A DNA stretch of 45,502 nucleotides from a bacterium. Its GTDB lineage: Bacteria; JAGOBX01. A model generated the notes under the pieces. The model saw only the letters and a program-made list of their open reading frames with translations, ran no database searches and was not told the origin of the DNA. Both the position numbers and the translations under genes were made by a program. Below, piece after piece: positions 7,931 to 16,365 of the stretch (positions are counted from its first letter, which is position 1; every line of letters begins with the position of its first letter). The stretch is from positions 1-45,502 of the forward strand of contig JAKPEO010000006.1 in NCBI GenBank assembly GCA_029551925.1. Reading direction: 5' to 3'.

Positions 7931-9442
7931 TTATTTAAAAAACACAAAAAGCGCGGCGAATACTAAAAATAAAATAGCCATTAATAATTTTGTTAAAGCG
8001 ATATTTTTATTAAAAAAATTTATAATTTTATCTGCGCGCATAGTTTTATACGCTATAATAAGAACAATTACTAACGGCAGGATAAAAGCAAAATTATAAA
8101 TTAGCAGATAGATGTATGCTTGGATTTTATAATTAATAGTATTTGCGATTTTTAGAATATAAATAATTGTCGGAATATATATTTGACCTGTGCAGCTGAA
8201 TTCGTAAATTGATATAATCAATCCGCAGACAAATGTCGCAATATAAATCGCCTTTGATTTTTGCGATCTTTTGATAAAATTATGAATTTTTAATTTTTGC
8301 GGTAATGATAATTGTCCGATCATATTTTGAGTTTTGCCTGTTTTATAAACAATCAGAAAATCGTAGAGATTTATTAATCCGAACAAAAGCAATATACTAA
8401 CAAAAAAATAGTAAATAATATTATTGATATATGCAAATAATTTAAATTTAAAGATAATTTCTAAAAATCCAGCGCCGATCAAAAGATATACAATGTATAT
8501 CCCTGCAATAAAAGATAAGCCGGCTAAAATTATTGTGTTTGATGATTTTTTCAATATAAATAGATAAGACACAAAAAAGATGATTACCGCAAATGCGCAG
8601 GGATTTATTCCGTCAATCAATCCAGCCAAAACAATCGGTAAAATTTTGAAATTTTTGAAGCGTTCGAAAATTTTAAGATTTGGATTTTTTTGATAGTTGT
8701 CAAATTCAGAAATTTCTATATTTACAATATTAGGTTCTGACAAAATTTTTTGAATTTCGTGAATAGTTAAGTTGTCATTTATTAAAAATTTGTCCGCTAT
8801 AAACACTGCCGGCGTAATAAATCGAAGAGTATTTGGTATATTATATTTTTCAGAGAGAAACTCGTATAAATTTATCGAATAAGAGTCAGCGATATTATAT
8901 TTAAAAATTTGCAGATTGGTATTTTGTTTATTTAAAAATTCCAAATCTTTATTTATTCTTGCGCAGTCATTGCAGCCGCTTTTATAAAAATAGATTATAT
9001 TAATTTTTTTTGCATCATTATTTATTGCATAATTTAACTTATCTAATTTTATTATTAATTTTTCTATATCTTCCGGTTTGCCATTAGAATTTTGGCTGTT
9101 ATCAAGAGCATTGCGGAGATTGTTTAATATTTCAGTTTTTCCAGAGTATATATTATTATTAAAAATCACAACAGGCAAATCAGGATTATCAGTATCGCCG
9201 AAATATTTTTCAACTTTTAATAATAACTCATAATTTCTTTTTTCTGTTATATCGAAATCAATATATTGAAAATTGTAGTTTTTCAGAAGCGGCATTAGAT
9301 GAAGTTCTTTTATTATTACGCAATTTTCGCAATTGCTATTATGAAATATTAATAATTCTGCGGCATTGCTTATTATTTTAGAGTTTGTAAATGCAAATAA
9401 TAAAAAAAAAACAAATAATTTTAAAATTAAATTTTTATACAT
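7931..9442 (-). CDS. Tandem thioredoxin-like and CcdA/DsbD-like membrane thiol transporter
   Basis: A 503-residue membrane protein likely to move reducing equivalents from cytoplasmic thioredoxin to the periplasm. The order is: a signal or anchor (about 5-25); a thioredoxin-like domain with C38-x-x-C41; a second thioredoxin-like domain with C157-x-x-C160; then a six- to eight-helix CcdA region from about 265. The CcdA cysteines are visible in NPCAFAV (Cys282) and SCTGQIY (Cys417), the pair that cycles in CcdA/DsbD. DsbD has one thioredoxin-like domain on each side of its membrane part, whereas here two precede it. The gene is third in line after DUF1576 and a small protein, 23 bases from the latter. 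No clear ribosome-binding site precedes the ATG, so translational coupling is possible. Confidence 0.8.
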   Translation of the reverse strand: MYKNLILKLFVFFLLFAFTNSKIISNAAELLIFHNSNCENCVIIKELHLMPLLKNYNFQYIDFDITEKRNYELLLKVEKYFGDTDNPDLPVVIFNNNIYSGKTEILNNLRNALDNSQNSNGKPEDIEKLIIKLDKLNYAINNDAKKINIIYFYKSGCNDCARINKDLEFLNKQNTNLQIFKYNIADSYSINLYEFLSEKYNIPNTLRFITPAVFIADKFLINDNLTIHEIQKILSEPNIVNIEISEFDNYQKNPNLKIFERFKNFKILPIVLAGLIDGINPCAFAVIIFFVSYLFILKKSSNTIILAGLSFIAGIYIVYLLIGAGFLEIIFKFKLFAYINNIIYYFFVSILLLFGLINLYDFLIVYKTGKTQNMIGQLSLPQKLKIHNFIKRSQKSKAIYIATFVCGLIISIYEFSCTGQIYIPTIIYILKIANTINYKIQAYIYLLIYNFAFILPLVIVLIIAYKTMRADKIINFFNKNIALTKLLMAILFLVFAALFVFFK

Positions 9443-9465
9443 TTTTTGTATATTTTTTAGCGGGA

Positions 9466-9816
9466 TTATTTTTTTGATTTTTTACGAGTAATAGTCAAAT
9501 AAACTGACTCATCATCTTTGCTAAATTGAATTTCATCTGACATAAGAGAAACTAGTGTAAATTCTGAAGCGTTTTCGCTGTCTCCGACCAACTGCCAATA
9601 ATAATCTTCAATTTCTACTCTTCTGTTTAATTTGAATTTGCTTTTTATTTTGTCAAATTCTTCATCTGATAATTTTAAGTCCTTAAATACAAATGATATA
9701 AAAAAAGTATCGCCTTTACAATCAATAGTCATAGCGACAAATGGTTTATAATGAAACATAAAATAATTTATTACTTCATCGATAATTTTAGTAATTTTTT
9801 TTATTTCATTTTTCAA
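9466..9816 (-). CDS. Small acidic protein encoded after DUF1576, unknown function
   Basis: A 116-residue cytoplasmic protein without signal or membrane segments, ending in a lysine-rich tail (RKKSKK). I do not assign it to a named family. Its pattern (helical N-terminus, a beta-rich centre, an ED-YYWQL-GD motif near residue 75 and a C-terminal Asp/Glu strand region) resembles my memory of small proteins next to DUF1576 genes in other anaerobes, which I could not check. I choose TTG at 9816 as start: GGAGG at 9828-9832 lies about 11 bases upstream, and the start is five bases beyond the DUF1576 stop. The longer ATG form beginning at 9870 would overlap DUF1576 by 49 bases. Close spacing implies co-translation with DUF1576. 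Confidence 0.7.
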   Translation of the reverse strand: MKNEIKKITKIIDEVINYFMFHYKPFVAMTIDCKGDTFFISFVFKDLKLSDEEFDKIKSKFKLNRRVEIEDYYWQLVGDSENASEFTLVSLMSDEIQFSKDDESVYLTITRKKSKK

Positions 9817-9821
9817 TTTTT

Positions 9822-11072
9822 TTAGTCCTCCTTTTCTTTTGAAAGAGCATAAATTACCGGGATAAGACAAGCGGCGACAAATCCGCCGGCAAAGCCATTG
9901 TTATATAAATTTACTCCGCCGTGTAATATGCCTACATTCATAACAACGGAAAGATGAAAGAATCCGGCGATTATTCCAGCAAAAAAACCGTATTTTCCAG
10001 CGATTGGTGCAAGTGTAGTGCTAAATAATCCGCACAATGCGATTATAAAAATATTAGAACCGTATATTTTTATAGTAGAAGCCAAATATACGCCGATTAA
10101 AATTTGGACAGTATTTTTAGGGTGTTTGCCAAACGCTGAAAAACCAACAACAGTCAATATTGCGCCGATTATCGGGCCATTTATTTTGCCGCCGATTAAA
10201 GTTAAAAAAATCAGCGATATACAGCCCATAACGCCCATATTAAAAATTGTCACGCGCAATCCGCCGATAAGAATAAAATCTGAAATTAATCTGCCGGGCG
10301 ATTCTAATATTTTTTTCAATGATATTTTTAATTTTTTCAAGTCAAATATGCTGAATAAAAACGAAAGCAACAATAGAAAAATAAAAAAACATAAAAAATA
10401 AATTTTAAAAAAAACATCGTATGTCTCGTTTAATATTTTTTCATTTTCTATAACTATATCAAAAGCGCGCAATACTGCTGTTACAAATGAACCAATTATT
10501 CCGCCAGTAAAGCCGGTATTATAAAGATTATAGCCGCTGTGAAATTTGAGCATATGCGCCGCAAGCGGCGGGAGTATAAAACCTACAATAATGCCTATTA
10601 TCCAGCCGATTAATATTCCGTATAGTTTTGAAAATCCAGCGCCAAAAGCTAAAAAACTTATAAGCGGTGCAAGCGTAGTGCCGAATAATGATATTAAAAA
10701 ATATTGTTTTAACGGCGCTTTTTGAATTTTTGCAAAAATAAAGCCGCCTATAAAAATAGGCCAGATATTGAAAATATTTTTACCAAAGAACGCAAAGCCG
10801 ATAATTGTAAAGACCGCTGCTATAAATGGACCTGACACATATATTTTTAAAATAACAATCAATATGCAAGCGATTAATCCGCATAATCCAGCGTTGAATA
10901 GCGCTGCGCCAAACCCACCTATTTCTATATAATCTGTGAATAATATGCTTTTGGATAAAATTATTTTATATAAACCACTAAAAATAGCATCAAGCGGCGT
11001 AGTCAATAATGCAGTTAAGATTAATAATATTGGCAATATAAAAATAAACGATAGATTCGCTTTTTCAGACAT
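9822..11072 (-). CDS. DUF1576 integral membrane protein with an internal repeat
   Basis: A 416-residue polytopic membrane protein with about ten hydrophobic segments. Its two halves are repeats. GAALFNAGLCG in the first half corresponds to VTIFNMGVMGC in the second, FFGK corresponds to AFGK, and GTTLAPL to STTLAPI. YNLYNTGFTGG corresponds to VNLYNNGFAGG. Glycine-rich helices and duplicated halves are typical of transporters or channels, and the motifs fit the DUF1576 family, whose function is not established to my knowledge. It is followed by the small protein at 9816 and the thioredoxin/CcdA protein, a likely operon. The candidate promoter at 11083-11110 would leave almost no leader, and no ribosome-binding site is visible. 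Confidence 0.82.
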   Translation of the reverse strand: MSEKANLSFIFILPILLILTALLTTPLDAIFSGLYKIILSKSILFTDYIEIGGFGAALFNAGLCGLIACILIVILKIYVSGPFIAAVFTIIGFAFFGKNIFNIWPIFIGGFIFAKIQKAPLKQYFLISLFGTTLAPLISFLAFGAGFSKLYGILIGWIIGIIVGFILPPLAAHMLKFHSGYNLYNTGFTGGIIGSFVTAVLRAFDIVIENEKILNETYDVFFKIYFLCFFIFLLLLSFLFSIFDLKKLKISLKKILESPGRLISDFILIGGLRVTIFNMGVMGCISLIFLTLIGGKINGPIIGAILTVVGFSAFGKHPKNTVQILIGVYLASTIKIYGSNIFIIALCGLFSTTLAPIAGKYGFFAGIIAGFFHLSVVMNVGILHGGVNLYNNGFAGGFVAACLIPVIYALSKEKED

Positions 11073-11082
11073 ATATTTTTTT

Positions 11083-11110
11083 ATTATAAAAATTATTGAT
11101 TAAAAAGCAA
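11083..11110 (-). promoter_or_regulatory. Candidate promoter of the DUF1576 operon
   Basis: On the minus strand TTGCTT (11110-11105) and TATAAT (11088-11083) are separated by 16 bases. The -10 box ends ten bases from the ATG at 11072, so the transcript would be leaderless or nearly so. Confidence 0.5.
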
Positions 11111-11142
11111 GTTGAAAATCATATAAAAAAATTGGAATTATT

Positions 11143-13317
11143 TTATTTTTCTATTTTTTTTTGCGTTAAAAGCGAAACAATAATTAATGCCAAAAAACTT
11201 AATGGAACTGATATTATCGCCGGGCTCTTCAATTGTATCGGCGCATTTTCAATAGGTAGCCCATATAGCGCATACATAACTGGCGAGAATAAAATTAATC
11301 CGACAGACAATGTTACTCCTACTATTATAGACGCTATGATACCAGCTGCGGTAGTTTTTTTCCAGAATAAAAGCATAACTATTGACGGAAGATTTGCGCT
11401 TGCTGCTACTGCGAAAGCCAATCCTACTAAAAAACTTACATTAACTGACTTAAAAATAATACCTAAAATTATCGCTATAAATCCGACAGTGAATGCCGCT
11501 AATTTGCCGACATTGACTTTTTGTTTTTCTGACATTTTCAAGTTGCTAAATCTATCAAGCAAATCGTGCGCTACTGCGCCAGATGCAGCAATAATCAATC
11601 CGCTAACTGTCCCTAAAACAGTAGCAAACGCTAATGCCGAAATAATAGCGAAGATAGTCATTCCTATACTTTTTGCTAATAATGGCGCAGACATATTGCT
11701 GTCAGCTGGATTTAAAACATTATTTATTGCCGCGCCTAAGCCCATATATAATGTTAAAATATAGAAAAAACCAATCGCAGCAATAGCGACAATTGTTGAT
11801 TTACGAGCAGCAGATGGATTCGGAACAGTATAATATCTGATTAATATATGCGGCAGCGAAGCAGTCCCTAAAAATAATGCAAGCATTAATGAAATAAAAT
11901 CTATTTTTTCTTTCCAAGAACTTTCAATTTTAAAAAATTGACCGGGGCGCATTACTGCCGAACCTTTTATCTGTTTCGGATAATAGGCAGTTATTTGAGC
12001 ATTGCCGTCATTGAATTTTGTGGATTTCCATTGATTGAAAATTGTTTTATCATCGCTTAATATCGCTAAAAAAATTATAGGATTAGTTTTGTCAATTTTA
12101 TAATCTGGCGAGGTATTTCCGCTAATTGCTTCTAATGTTCCGACTGTGCGTAATTGGTTAATGAACGAAGCGGGCGCGCCATTTATCATTACAGCTTCGT
12201 TAGGCCGCACCGATACTGTTTGCGCCTCAATTAATTTAATCTTACCATCAATATTTTCTTTTTTCCACCAGTTTTCTATTTTTGCAAATAATTTACCGTC
12301 TTGCATTACGCAGCGCAGGCCGTCGATTATTTCGCTTCTGCCTTCATACAAGACTAATACTTTTTCTCCGTTGATTGTTTTGTGGATGTATTTTGTATTG
12401 TTGATATTTATTATTTGTTCAGATTGTTCAAGAGATAAATTTTTTAATTTTTCAGTTGCATCTTCTGGCAAACTAACATTAATTCCCATATAATTAAATT
12501 GAAAATGATTGTCTTTTAAAATCAGCGGATAGTTTTTTGACAATTTCACAAATTCGCTTTGGATTTTTTTAGTTTTTGTATCAATGATTTTCTTTTGAGA
12601 GATAAAAGTATATGAATTATCAACAGGTATTATAATATTATTAGTTTCTTGTGCGTCTAAAATTTTATATTTATAAAATTCTGTGATATTGCCGGCTTGA
12701 TCAATCGCTGGCGGCACAAGATTAATACCTTTATATAATACGGAAATAACCAATATCGTAGAAAAGATAATCAGCATTGCGCCTTTGATAAATTGCACAT
12801 AGGTGGTCGAAGCCATACCAGCAGTAGCAACTATTGTTATAACAATAACGCCAACTAATATCACTCCCCAATGATGGTCTAAATGCAATAATGGCGTGAC
12901 TAATGTTCCGGCGCCGACCATTTGCGGTATTAGATAAAAAATTGAAACTACTAAAGTGCTAATAGCAGCGGCTAATTGTATGCCTGATGAATTGAATTTT
13001 GCATCTAATGCATCGGCAAAAGTAAATTTCCCTAATTTTTTTAATGGTTCTGCAACCACAAATAATGCTACTATCCAGCCGGCAAGATACCCGATAGAAT
13101 ATAAAAAGCCATCATAACCGAGCGTAGCAATCATTCCGCAGATTCCTAAAAATGAAGCGGCAGATAAATAATCGCCGGCAAATGCAATACCATTTACAAT
13201 CCAATGTATCTGCCCGCCAGCAGCAAAATAGCCTGATGCTGATTTTGCTTTATTTCCCAAATAAAATGATAAAGAAATTACAAACACCACAAAAATTACA
13301 AAAATAAATACCGCCAC
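11143..13317 (-). CDS. Sodium:solute symporter, ActP-like, with a large hydrophilic insertion
   Basis: A 724-residue inner-membrane secondary transporter of the SSS family, closest by pattern to acetate/monocarboxylate permeases (ActP). The N-terminal helices include GDYLSAASFLG (about 48-58) and the long amphipathic segment with VQFIKGAMLI (about 174-183). C-terminal core helices resume near residue 472 with LGTASLPHILIRYYTVP, the conserved ActP-type segment. Between them (about 198-470) lies a hydrophilic stretch of some 270 residues with no membrane segment. ActP of E. coli is about 550 residues in total, so most of the excess length is here. The partner DUF485 gene is 27 bases upstream. 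Substrate (acetate or another short carboxylate) is inferred from the family. Confidence 0.85.
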   Translation of the reverse strand: MAVFIFVIFVVFVISLSFYLGNKAKSASGYFAAGGQIHWIVNGIAFAGDYLSAASFLGICGMIATLGYDGFLYSIGYLAGWIVALFVVAEPLKKLGKFTFADALDAKFNSSGIQLAAAISTLVVSIFYLIPQMVGAGTLVTPLLHLDHHWGVILVGVIVITIVATAGMASTTYVQFIKGAMLIIFSTILVISVLYKGINLVPPAIDQAGNITEFYKYKILDAQETNNIIIPVDNSYTFISQKKIIDTKTKKIQSEFVKLSKNYPLILKDNHFQFNYMGINVSLPEDATEKLKNLSLEQSEQIININNTKYIHKTINGEKVLVLYEGRSEIIDGLRCVMQDGKLFAKIENWWKKENIDGKIKLIEAQTVSVRPNEAVMINGAPASFINQLRTVGTLEAISGNTSPDYKIDKTNPIIFLAILSDDKTIFNQWKSTKFNDGNAQITAYYPKQIKGSAVMRPGQFFKIESSWKEKIDFISLMLALFLGTASLPHILIRYYTVPNPSAARKSTIVAIAAIGFFYILTLYMGLGAAINNVLNPADSNMSAPLLAKSIGMTIFAIISALAFATVLGTVSGLIIAASGAVAHDLLDRFSNLKMSEKQKVNVGKLAAFTVGFIAIILGIIFKSVNVSFLVGLAFAVAASANLPSIVMLLFWKKTTAAGIIASIIVGVTLSVGLILFSPVMYALYGLPIENAPIQLKSPAIISVPLSFLALIIVSLLTQKKIEK

Positions 13318-13344
13318 TTTTTTATTCCTACTAATTAAAAAAAA

Positions 13345-13623
13345 TTATTTTTTTTGTTTAAATGTTTCTTCTTTTTTTGAACAAAAATGATTATAAATTA
13401 ATGCTGATATCACCGCAAAAATTATCAATCCAAAACCATAAACTACCGCTAAATTCAAGCCGAAAATGATTTTTTTTGCCATTAATAATGGAGCTAATAC
13501 ATTAATTGCTATAAAGCCGGCATAAATTAACGAGTAAATAAAAAACATAATAACACCTAATTTGATTTTATAATTTTCAGCATAATCTGGTTCGGTATTA
13601 TCAGTTATATTTTTATGAAACAT
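13345..13623 (-). CDS. DUF485-like small membrane protein, symporter partner
   Basis: A 92-residue protein with two predicted membrane helices (about 22-45 and 55-80). Small two-helix DUF485 proteins such as E. coli YjcH are typically encoded directly upstream of ActP-type symporters, and the order and spacing here (27 bases to the symporter) agree. It may help assembly or activity of the transporter, but this is not visible in sequence. Its gene diverges from the receiver-PP2C gene across 170 bases. Confidence 0.72.
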   Translation of the reverse strand: MFHKNITDNTEPDYAENYKIKLGVIMFFIYSLIYAGFIAINVLAPLLMAKKIIFGLNLAVVYGFGLIIFAVISALIYNHFCSKKEETFKQKK

Positions 13624-13715
13624 TTTTTTTGATTTCCCTCTTCAATTTTTTTACTAAATTCTCAATAAATATTAATATTTTAATAAAAAAAATCAAATAA
13701 AATCTATAAAAAAAC

Positions 13716-13744
13716 TTTACATTTATAGCAAAATATAATAAAAT
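13716..13744 (+). promoter_or_regulatory. Candidate promoter of the receiver-PP2C and STAS genes
   Basis: TTTACA at 13716-13721 and TAAAAT at 13739-13744, each one mismatch from consensus, lie 17 bases apart. The ATG at 13794 follows after a leader of about 45 bases. Confidence 0.5.
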
Positions 13745-13793
13745 TTTTAAAATAAAATATAGCCTTAAAAAATATAAAATAGGTGTTTTAAAT

Positions 13794-15011
13794 ATGCCAT
13801 TTGAAAATGTTAATAAAATTGTTGTGGTTGACGATGAACAACCGATAACAATGCTGATAAAAATATTATTGAGCAAACAAGGCATAGATGATGTTGTGAC
13901 ATTCAATGAATCTATAAAAGCAAAGGAATATATATTTGAAACCAAACCTGATATTGTTTGCACAGATATAAAAATGCCACAGATGAATGGCATTGAACTT
14001 TTAAACGAAATAAAAACAAATCTGCCGGATACATTAGTTATAATGATTTCAGCTACTTCTGAATTTGAAGATGTGCTATCTTGTCTAAAATTAGGCGCTT
14101 ATGATTTTATCACCAAACCGATAAAGAAAGAGGGCTTAACAAATGTAATAAATAAAGCTACCGAAATAATTTCATTAAGAAAAAAGAATAAATTATATGT
14201 TGAAGAATTAGCGCAAAAAAATCGAGTTTTGACAGAATTCAATAATAAAATGAAAAATGAACTTAAACTTGCGCAAGATTTGCAGATGAAATTTACGCCT
14301 AATTTAAGCAGAAAATTCGGGAATTATAATATTCAATTTTCTCGCAGATATTCAAGTCAGATTGGCGGAGATTTTATTACAAGTTATGATTTTGAAGACA
14401 GCGCTAAATTTGCAATTATTTTAGCTGATATGCCGGGACACGGAATACCAGCGGCATTAGTATCAACTGCTTTCAAAGTATTATGTTTAGACGCTTTACG
14501 TTCTGAAAAATCAAGCGGCGAAATATTATCTCAAATAAACGAAAATTTTTTAAATTTGAATTTGAATTTGTATCCGTCTGTTTGCTGTTTGGTTATTGAT
14601 AAAGAAAATAAAATTATAGAATATTCCAATGCCGGACATCCATATCCTTTTATTATTTCAGCAGATAAAACAATTCAGACAATTGAACAAAATGAAATTT
14701 TACTTGGCGTGATGAATTATAATTATGCTACTCAGCAGATAAAATTAAAACCAAAAGATACGATATATCTTTATTCTGACGGCTTAATAGAAATTCAACA
14801 ATCAGCATTGAATAATATTTCAAAGCCGGAAATCAGCCGCGATGATGAAGACGAATATAATATACTCAATTTAGCTGAATTTCTTATTGAAAATGAAAAT
14901 TTGAGTTTTCAACAAATATTCGTTAAAATCTGTGAAAATATAAATTATTTAAAAGACTTCACAGAAATGGAAGACGATATAATGCTATTGGCTATTAGTT
15001 TAGATGAATAA
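13794..15011 (+). CDS. Response regulator with PP2C (SpoIIE/RsbU-type) phosphatase domain
   Basis: A 405-residue soluble signalling protein. The N-terminal receiver domain (about 8-120) has the acidic pair in VVVDDEQ, the phospho-acceptor aspartate in CTDIKMPQMNG and the conserved lysine in ITKPIKK. A coiled linker (about 125-165) leads to a PP2C/SpoIIE phosphatase domain with GGDF (about 192-195), LADMPGHGIPAAL (about 216-228) and LYSDGLIE (about 325-332), whose aspartates bind the metals. Such proteins dephosphorylate a STAS anti-anti-sigma factor when the receiver is phosphorylated; the STAS protein is encoded immediately downstream with overlapping stop and start (TAATG). The cognate histidine kinase, anti-sigma kinase and sigma factor are not adjacent. 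Confidence 0.9.
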   Translation: MPFENVNKIVVVDDEQPITMLIKILLSKQGIDDVVTFNESIKAKEYIFETKPDIVCTDIKMPQMNGIELLNEIKTNLPDTLVIMISATSEFEDVLSCLKLGAYDFITKPIKKEGLTNVINKATEIISLRKKNKLYVEELAQKNRVLTEFNNKMKNELKLAQDLQMKFTPNLSRKFGNYNIQFSRRYSSQIGGDFITSYDFEDSAKFAIILADMPGHGIPAALVSTAFKVLCLDALRSEKSSGEILSQINENFLNLNLNLYPSVCCLVIDKENKIIEYSNAGHPYPFIISADKTIQTIEQNEILLGVMNYNYATQQIKLKPKDTIYLYSDGLIEIQQSALNNISKPEISRDDEDEYNILNLAEFLIENENLSFQQIFVKICENINYLKDFTEMEDDIMLLAISLDE

Positions 15012-15337
15012 TGAAGAAATACTATTCATTAAACGAAAAAATCTTAGACAATAAAATGATTATTCCGCTCCCGAAAATTTATGATTATAAAACAGCAGCT
15101 ATAATCCAAAAAAAAATAGAAACAATATTAAAACAAAAAAAAGATAATCAGTTGATTATAATTTTTGATTTTAAAAATGTTGAATATATGGATACCGCTG
15201 GATTAGCGCTTTGCATATATTTTTCTAATAATTTTCAAGAAAAATTCAAGATTTCTAATATTCCAGATGAAATTAGATATGTTTTTGACATAGATATCGA
15301 AACAAGTAAAATAAAAGAAAAAGAAATAAAATTATAA
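15011..15337 (+). CDS. STAS-domain anti-sigma-factor antagonist-like protein
   Basis: A 108-residue STAS protein. DFKNVEYMDTAGLAL (about 57-71) is the conserved strand-loop-helix holding the regulatory phosphorylation site, with Thr where most family members have Ser in D-S-A-G-L. Threonine can also be phosphorylated. The gene overlaps the PP2C phosphatase stop codon by one base, so the two proteins are made together. They likely form a partner-switching pair in which the phosphatase reactivates this protein. The C-terminal tail is lysine-rich. A terminator shared with argF follows. The controlled target (sigma factor or another output) cannot be seen here. Confidence 0.82.
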   Translation: MKKYYSLNEKILDNKMIIPLPKIYDYKTAAIIQKKIETILKQKKDNQLIIIFDFKNVEYMDTAGLALCIYFSNNFQEKFKISNIPDEIRYVFDIDIETSKIKEKEIKL

Positions 15338-15382
15338 AAAAAAGCCGACATTCAAAATTATTTTAGAATATCGGCTTTTTTT
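15338..15382. terminator. Bidirectional terminator between the STAS gene and argF
   Basis: AAAAAGCCGACATTC (from about 15339) pairs with GAATATCGGCTTTTT (15366-15380), with one mismatch and a 12-base loop. A-run and T-run flank the stem on opposite sides, so it works for both converging transcripts. Confidence 0.9.
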
Positions 15383-15389
15383 ATTTTGG

Positions 15390-16340
15390 CTATTTTTTCT
15401 TTTTTTGTTCGGATGCTGTGATGAGCAAATAAAGCAGCGATTTTTGAACATGCAATCTGTTTTCCGCTTCGTCAAAAACTACGCTGTTCGGCCCGTCAAT
15501 AACTTCATCAGTGATTTCTTCGCCACGATGGGCAGGCAGACAGTGCATTATCAATACATCTTTTTTAGAAGCGTCAACTAATTTTTTATTTACTTGATAA
15601 GGCATAAAAATTTTTTTACGATCAGCTGCTTCTTTTTCCTGGCCCATACTTGCCCAAACATCAGTATAAATAACATCAGCGTTTTTTACTGCTTCATAAG
15701 GATCTTCGGTAATTACAATTTTTGATTTTGAATGTTTAGCGTCTTCCATAGCTTTTTCAGTGATATATTGATTTGGATAATATCCTTTTGGACAAGCTAA
15801 ACTAATATCTATACCAACTTTTGCAGCGCCATACATTAATGAATGCGCTACATTATTGCCATCTCCGATATACGCTATTTTCAAGCCCTGCAATTGCCCG
15901 CGATGTTCAAATAAAGTATAAATGTCAGCGAGCGCTTGGCAAGGATGCAGCAAATCGCTTAAAGCGTTGATTACAGGCACATCTGCCTGAAACGCTAAAT
16001 CTATTACATTATTATGGTCGAATGTTCGTATAACAATTGCATCTACATAGCGTGATAAAGTTTTTGCAGTGTCACCGATTGTCTCGCCGCGCCGCAATTG
16101 TATATCATTCGCATTCAAATACAGCGCGTGGCCGCCTAATTGGAACATCCCCACTTCAAATGATACTCTTGTGCGTGTTGATGGCTTTTCAAATATCATT
16201 GCTAATGTTTTTCCTTTTAACGGCAAAAACTCTTCGCCTTTTTTTTGTTTTTCTTTTAAGTCTGCTGTTGTTTTGAATATTAACTTTATATCTTCAACAG
16301 ATAGTTCATGTATTGAAATTAAATTTTCAACTTTTAACAT
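15390..16340 (-). CDS. argF: Ornithine carbamoyltransferase
   Basis: This enzyme makes citrulline from ornithine and carbamoyl phosphate in arginine biosynthesis. The 316-residue length is typical. The carbamoyl phosphate-binding motif STRTR is at about 54-58 within FEKPSTRTRVSFE; HPCQALAD (about 130-137) and the ornithine-loop HCLPAHRGEE (about 266-275) are present. These fit an ornithine rather than an aspartate or knotted transcarbamylase. GGAGG at 16350-16354 fixes the ATG at 16340. It lies 25 bases after argD on the same strand and ends at the bidirectional terminator. No other arg gene is in the window. Confidence 0.93.
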   Translation of the reverse strand: MLKVENLISIHELSVEDIKLIFKTTADLKEKQKKGEEFLPLKGKTLAMIFEKPSTRTRVSFEVGMFQLGGHALYLNANDIQLRRGETIGDTAKTLSRYVDAIVIRTFDHNNVIDLAFQADVPVINALSDLLHPCQALADIYTLFEHRGQLQGLKIAYIGDGNNVAHSLMYGAAKVGIDISLACPKGYYPNQYITEKAMEDAKHSKSKIVITEDPYEAVKNADVIYTDVWASMGQEKEAADRKKIFMPYQVNKKLVDASKKDVLIMHCLPAHRGEEITDEVIDGPNSVVFDEAENRLHVQKSLLYLLITASEQKKKK

Positions 16341-16365
16341 TTCATCACACCTCCGCTAATTCTTT

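Noticed and set aside
11096-11764. 222-residue plus-strand frame
   Set aside because: It lies antisense to the C-terminal helices of the symporter; its composition follows from the reverse of that coding strand.
13613-13993. 126-residue minus-strand frame entering the DUF485 region
   Set aside because: It covers the divergent promoter and the start of the receiver-PP2C gene and shows no protein motif.
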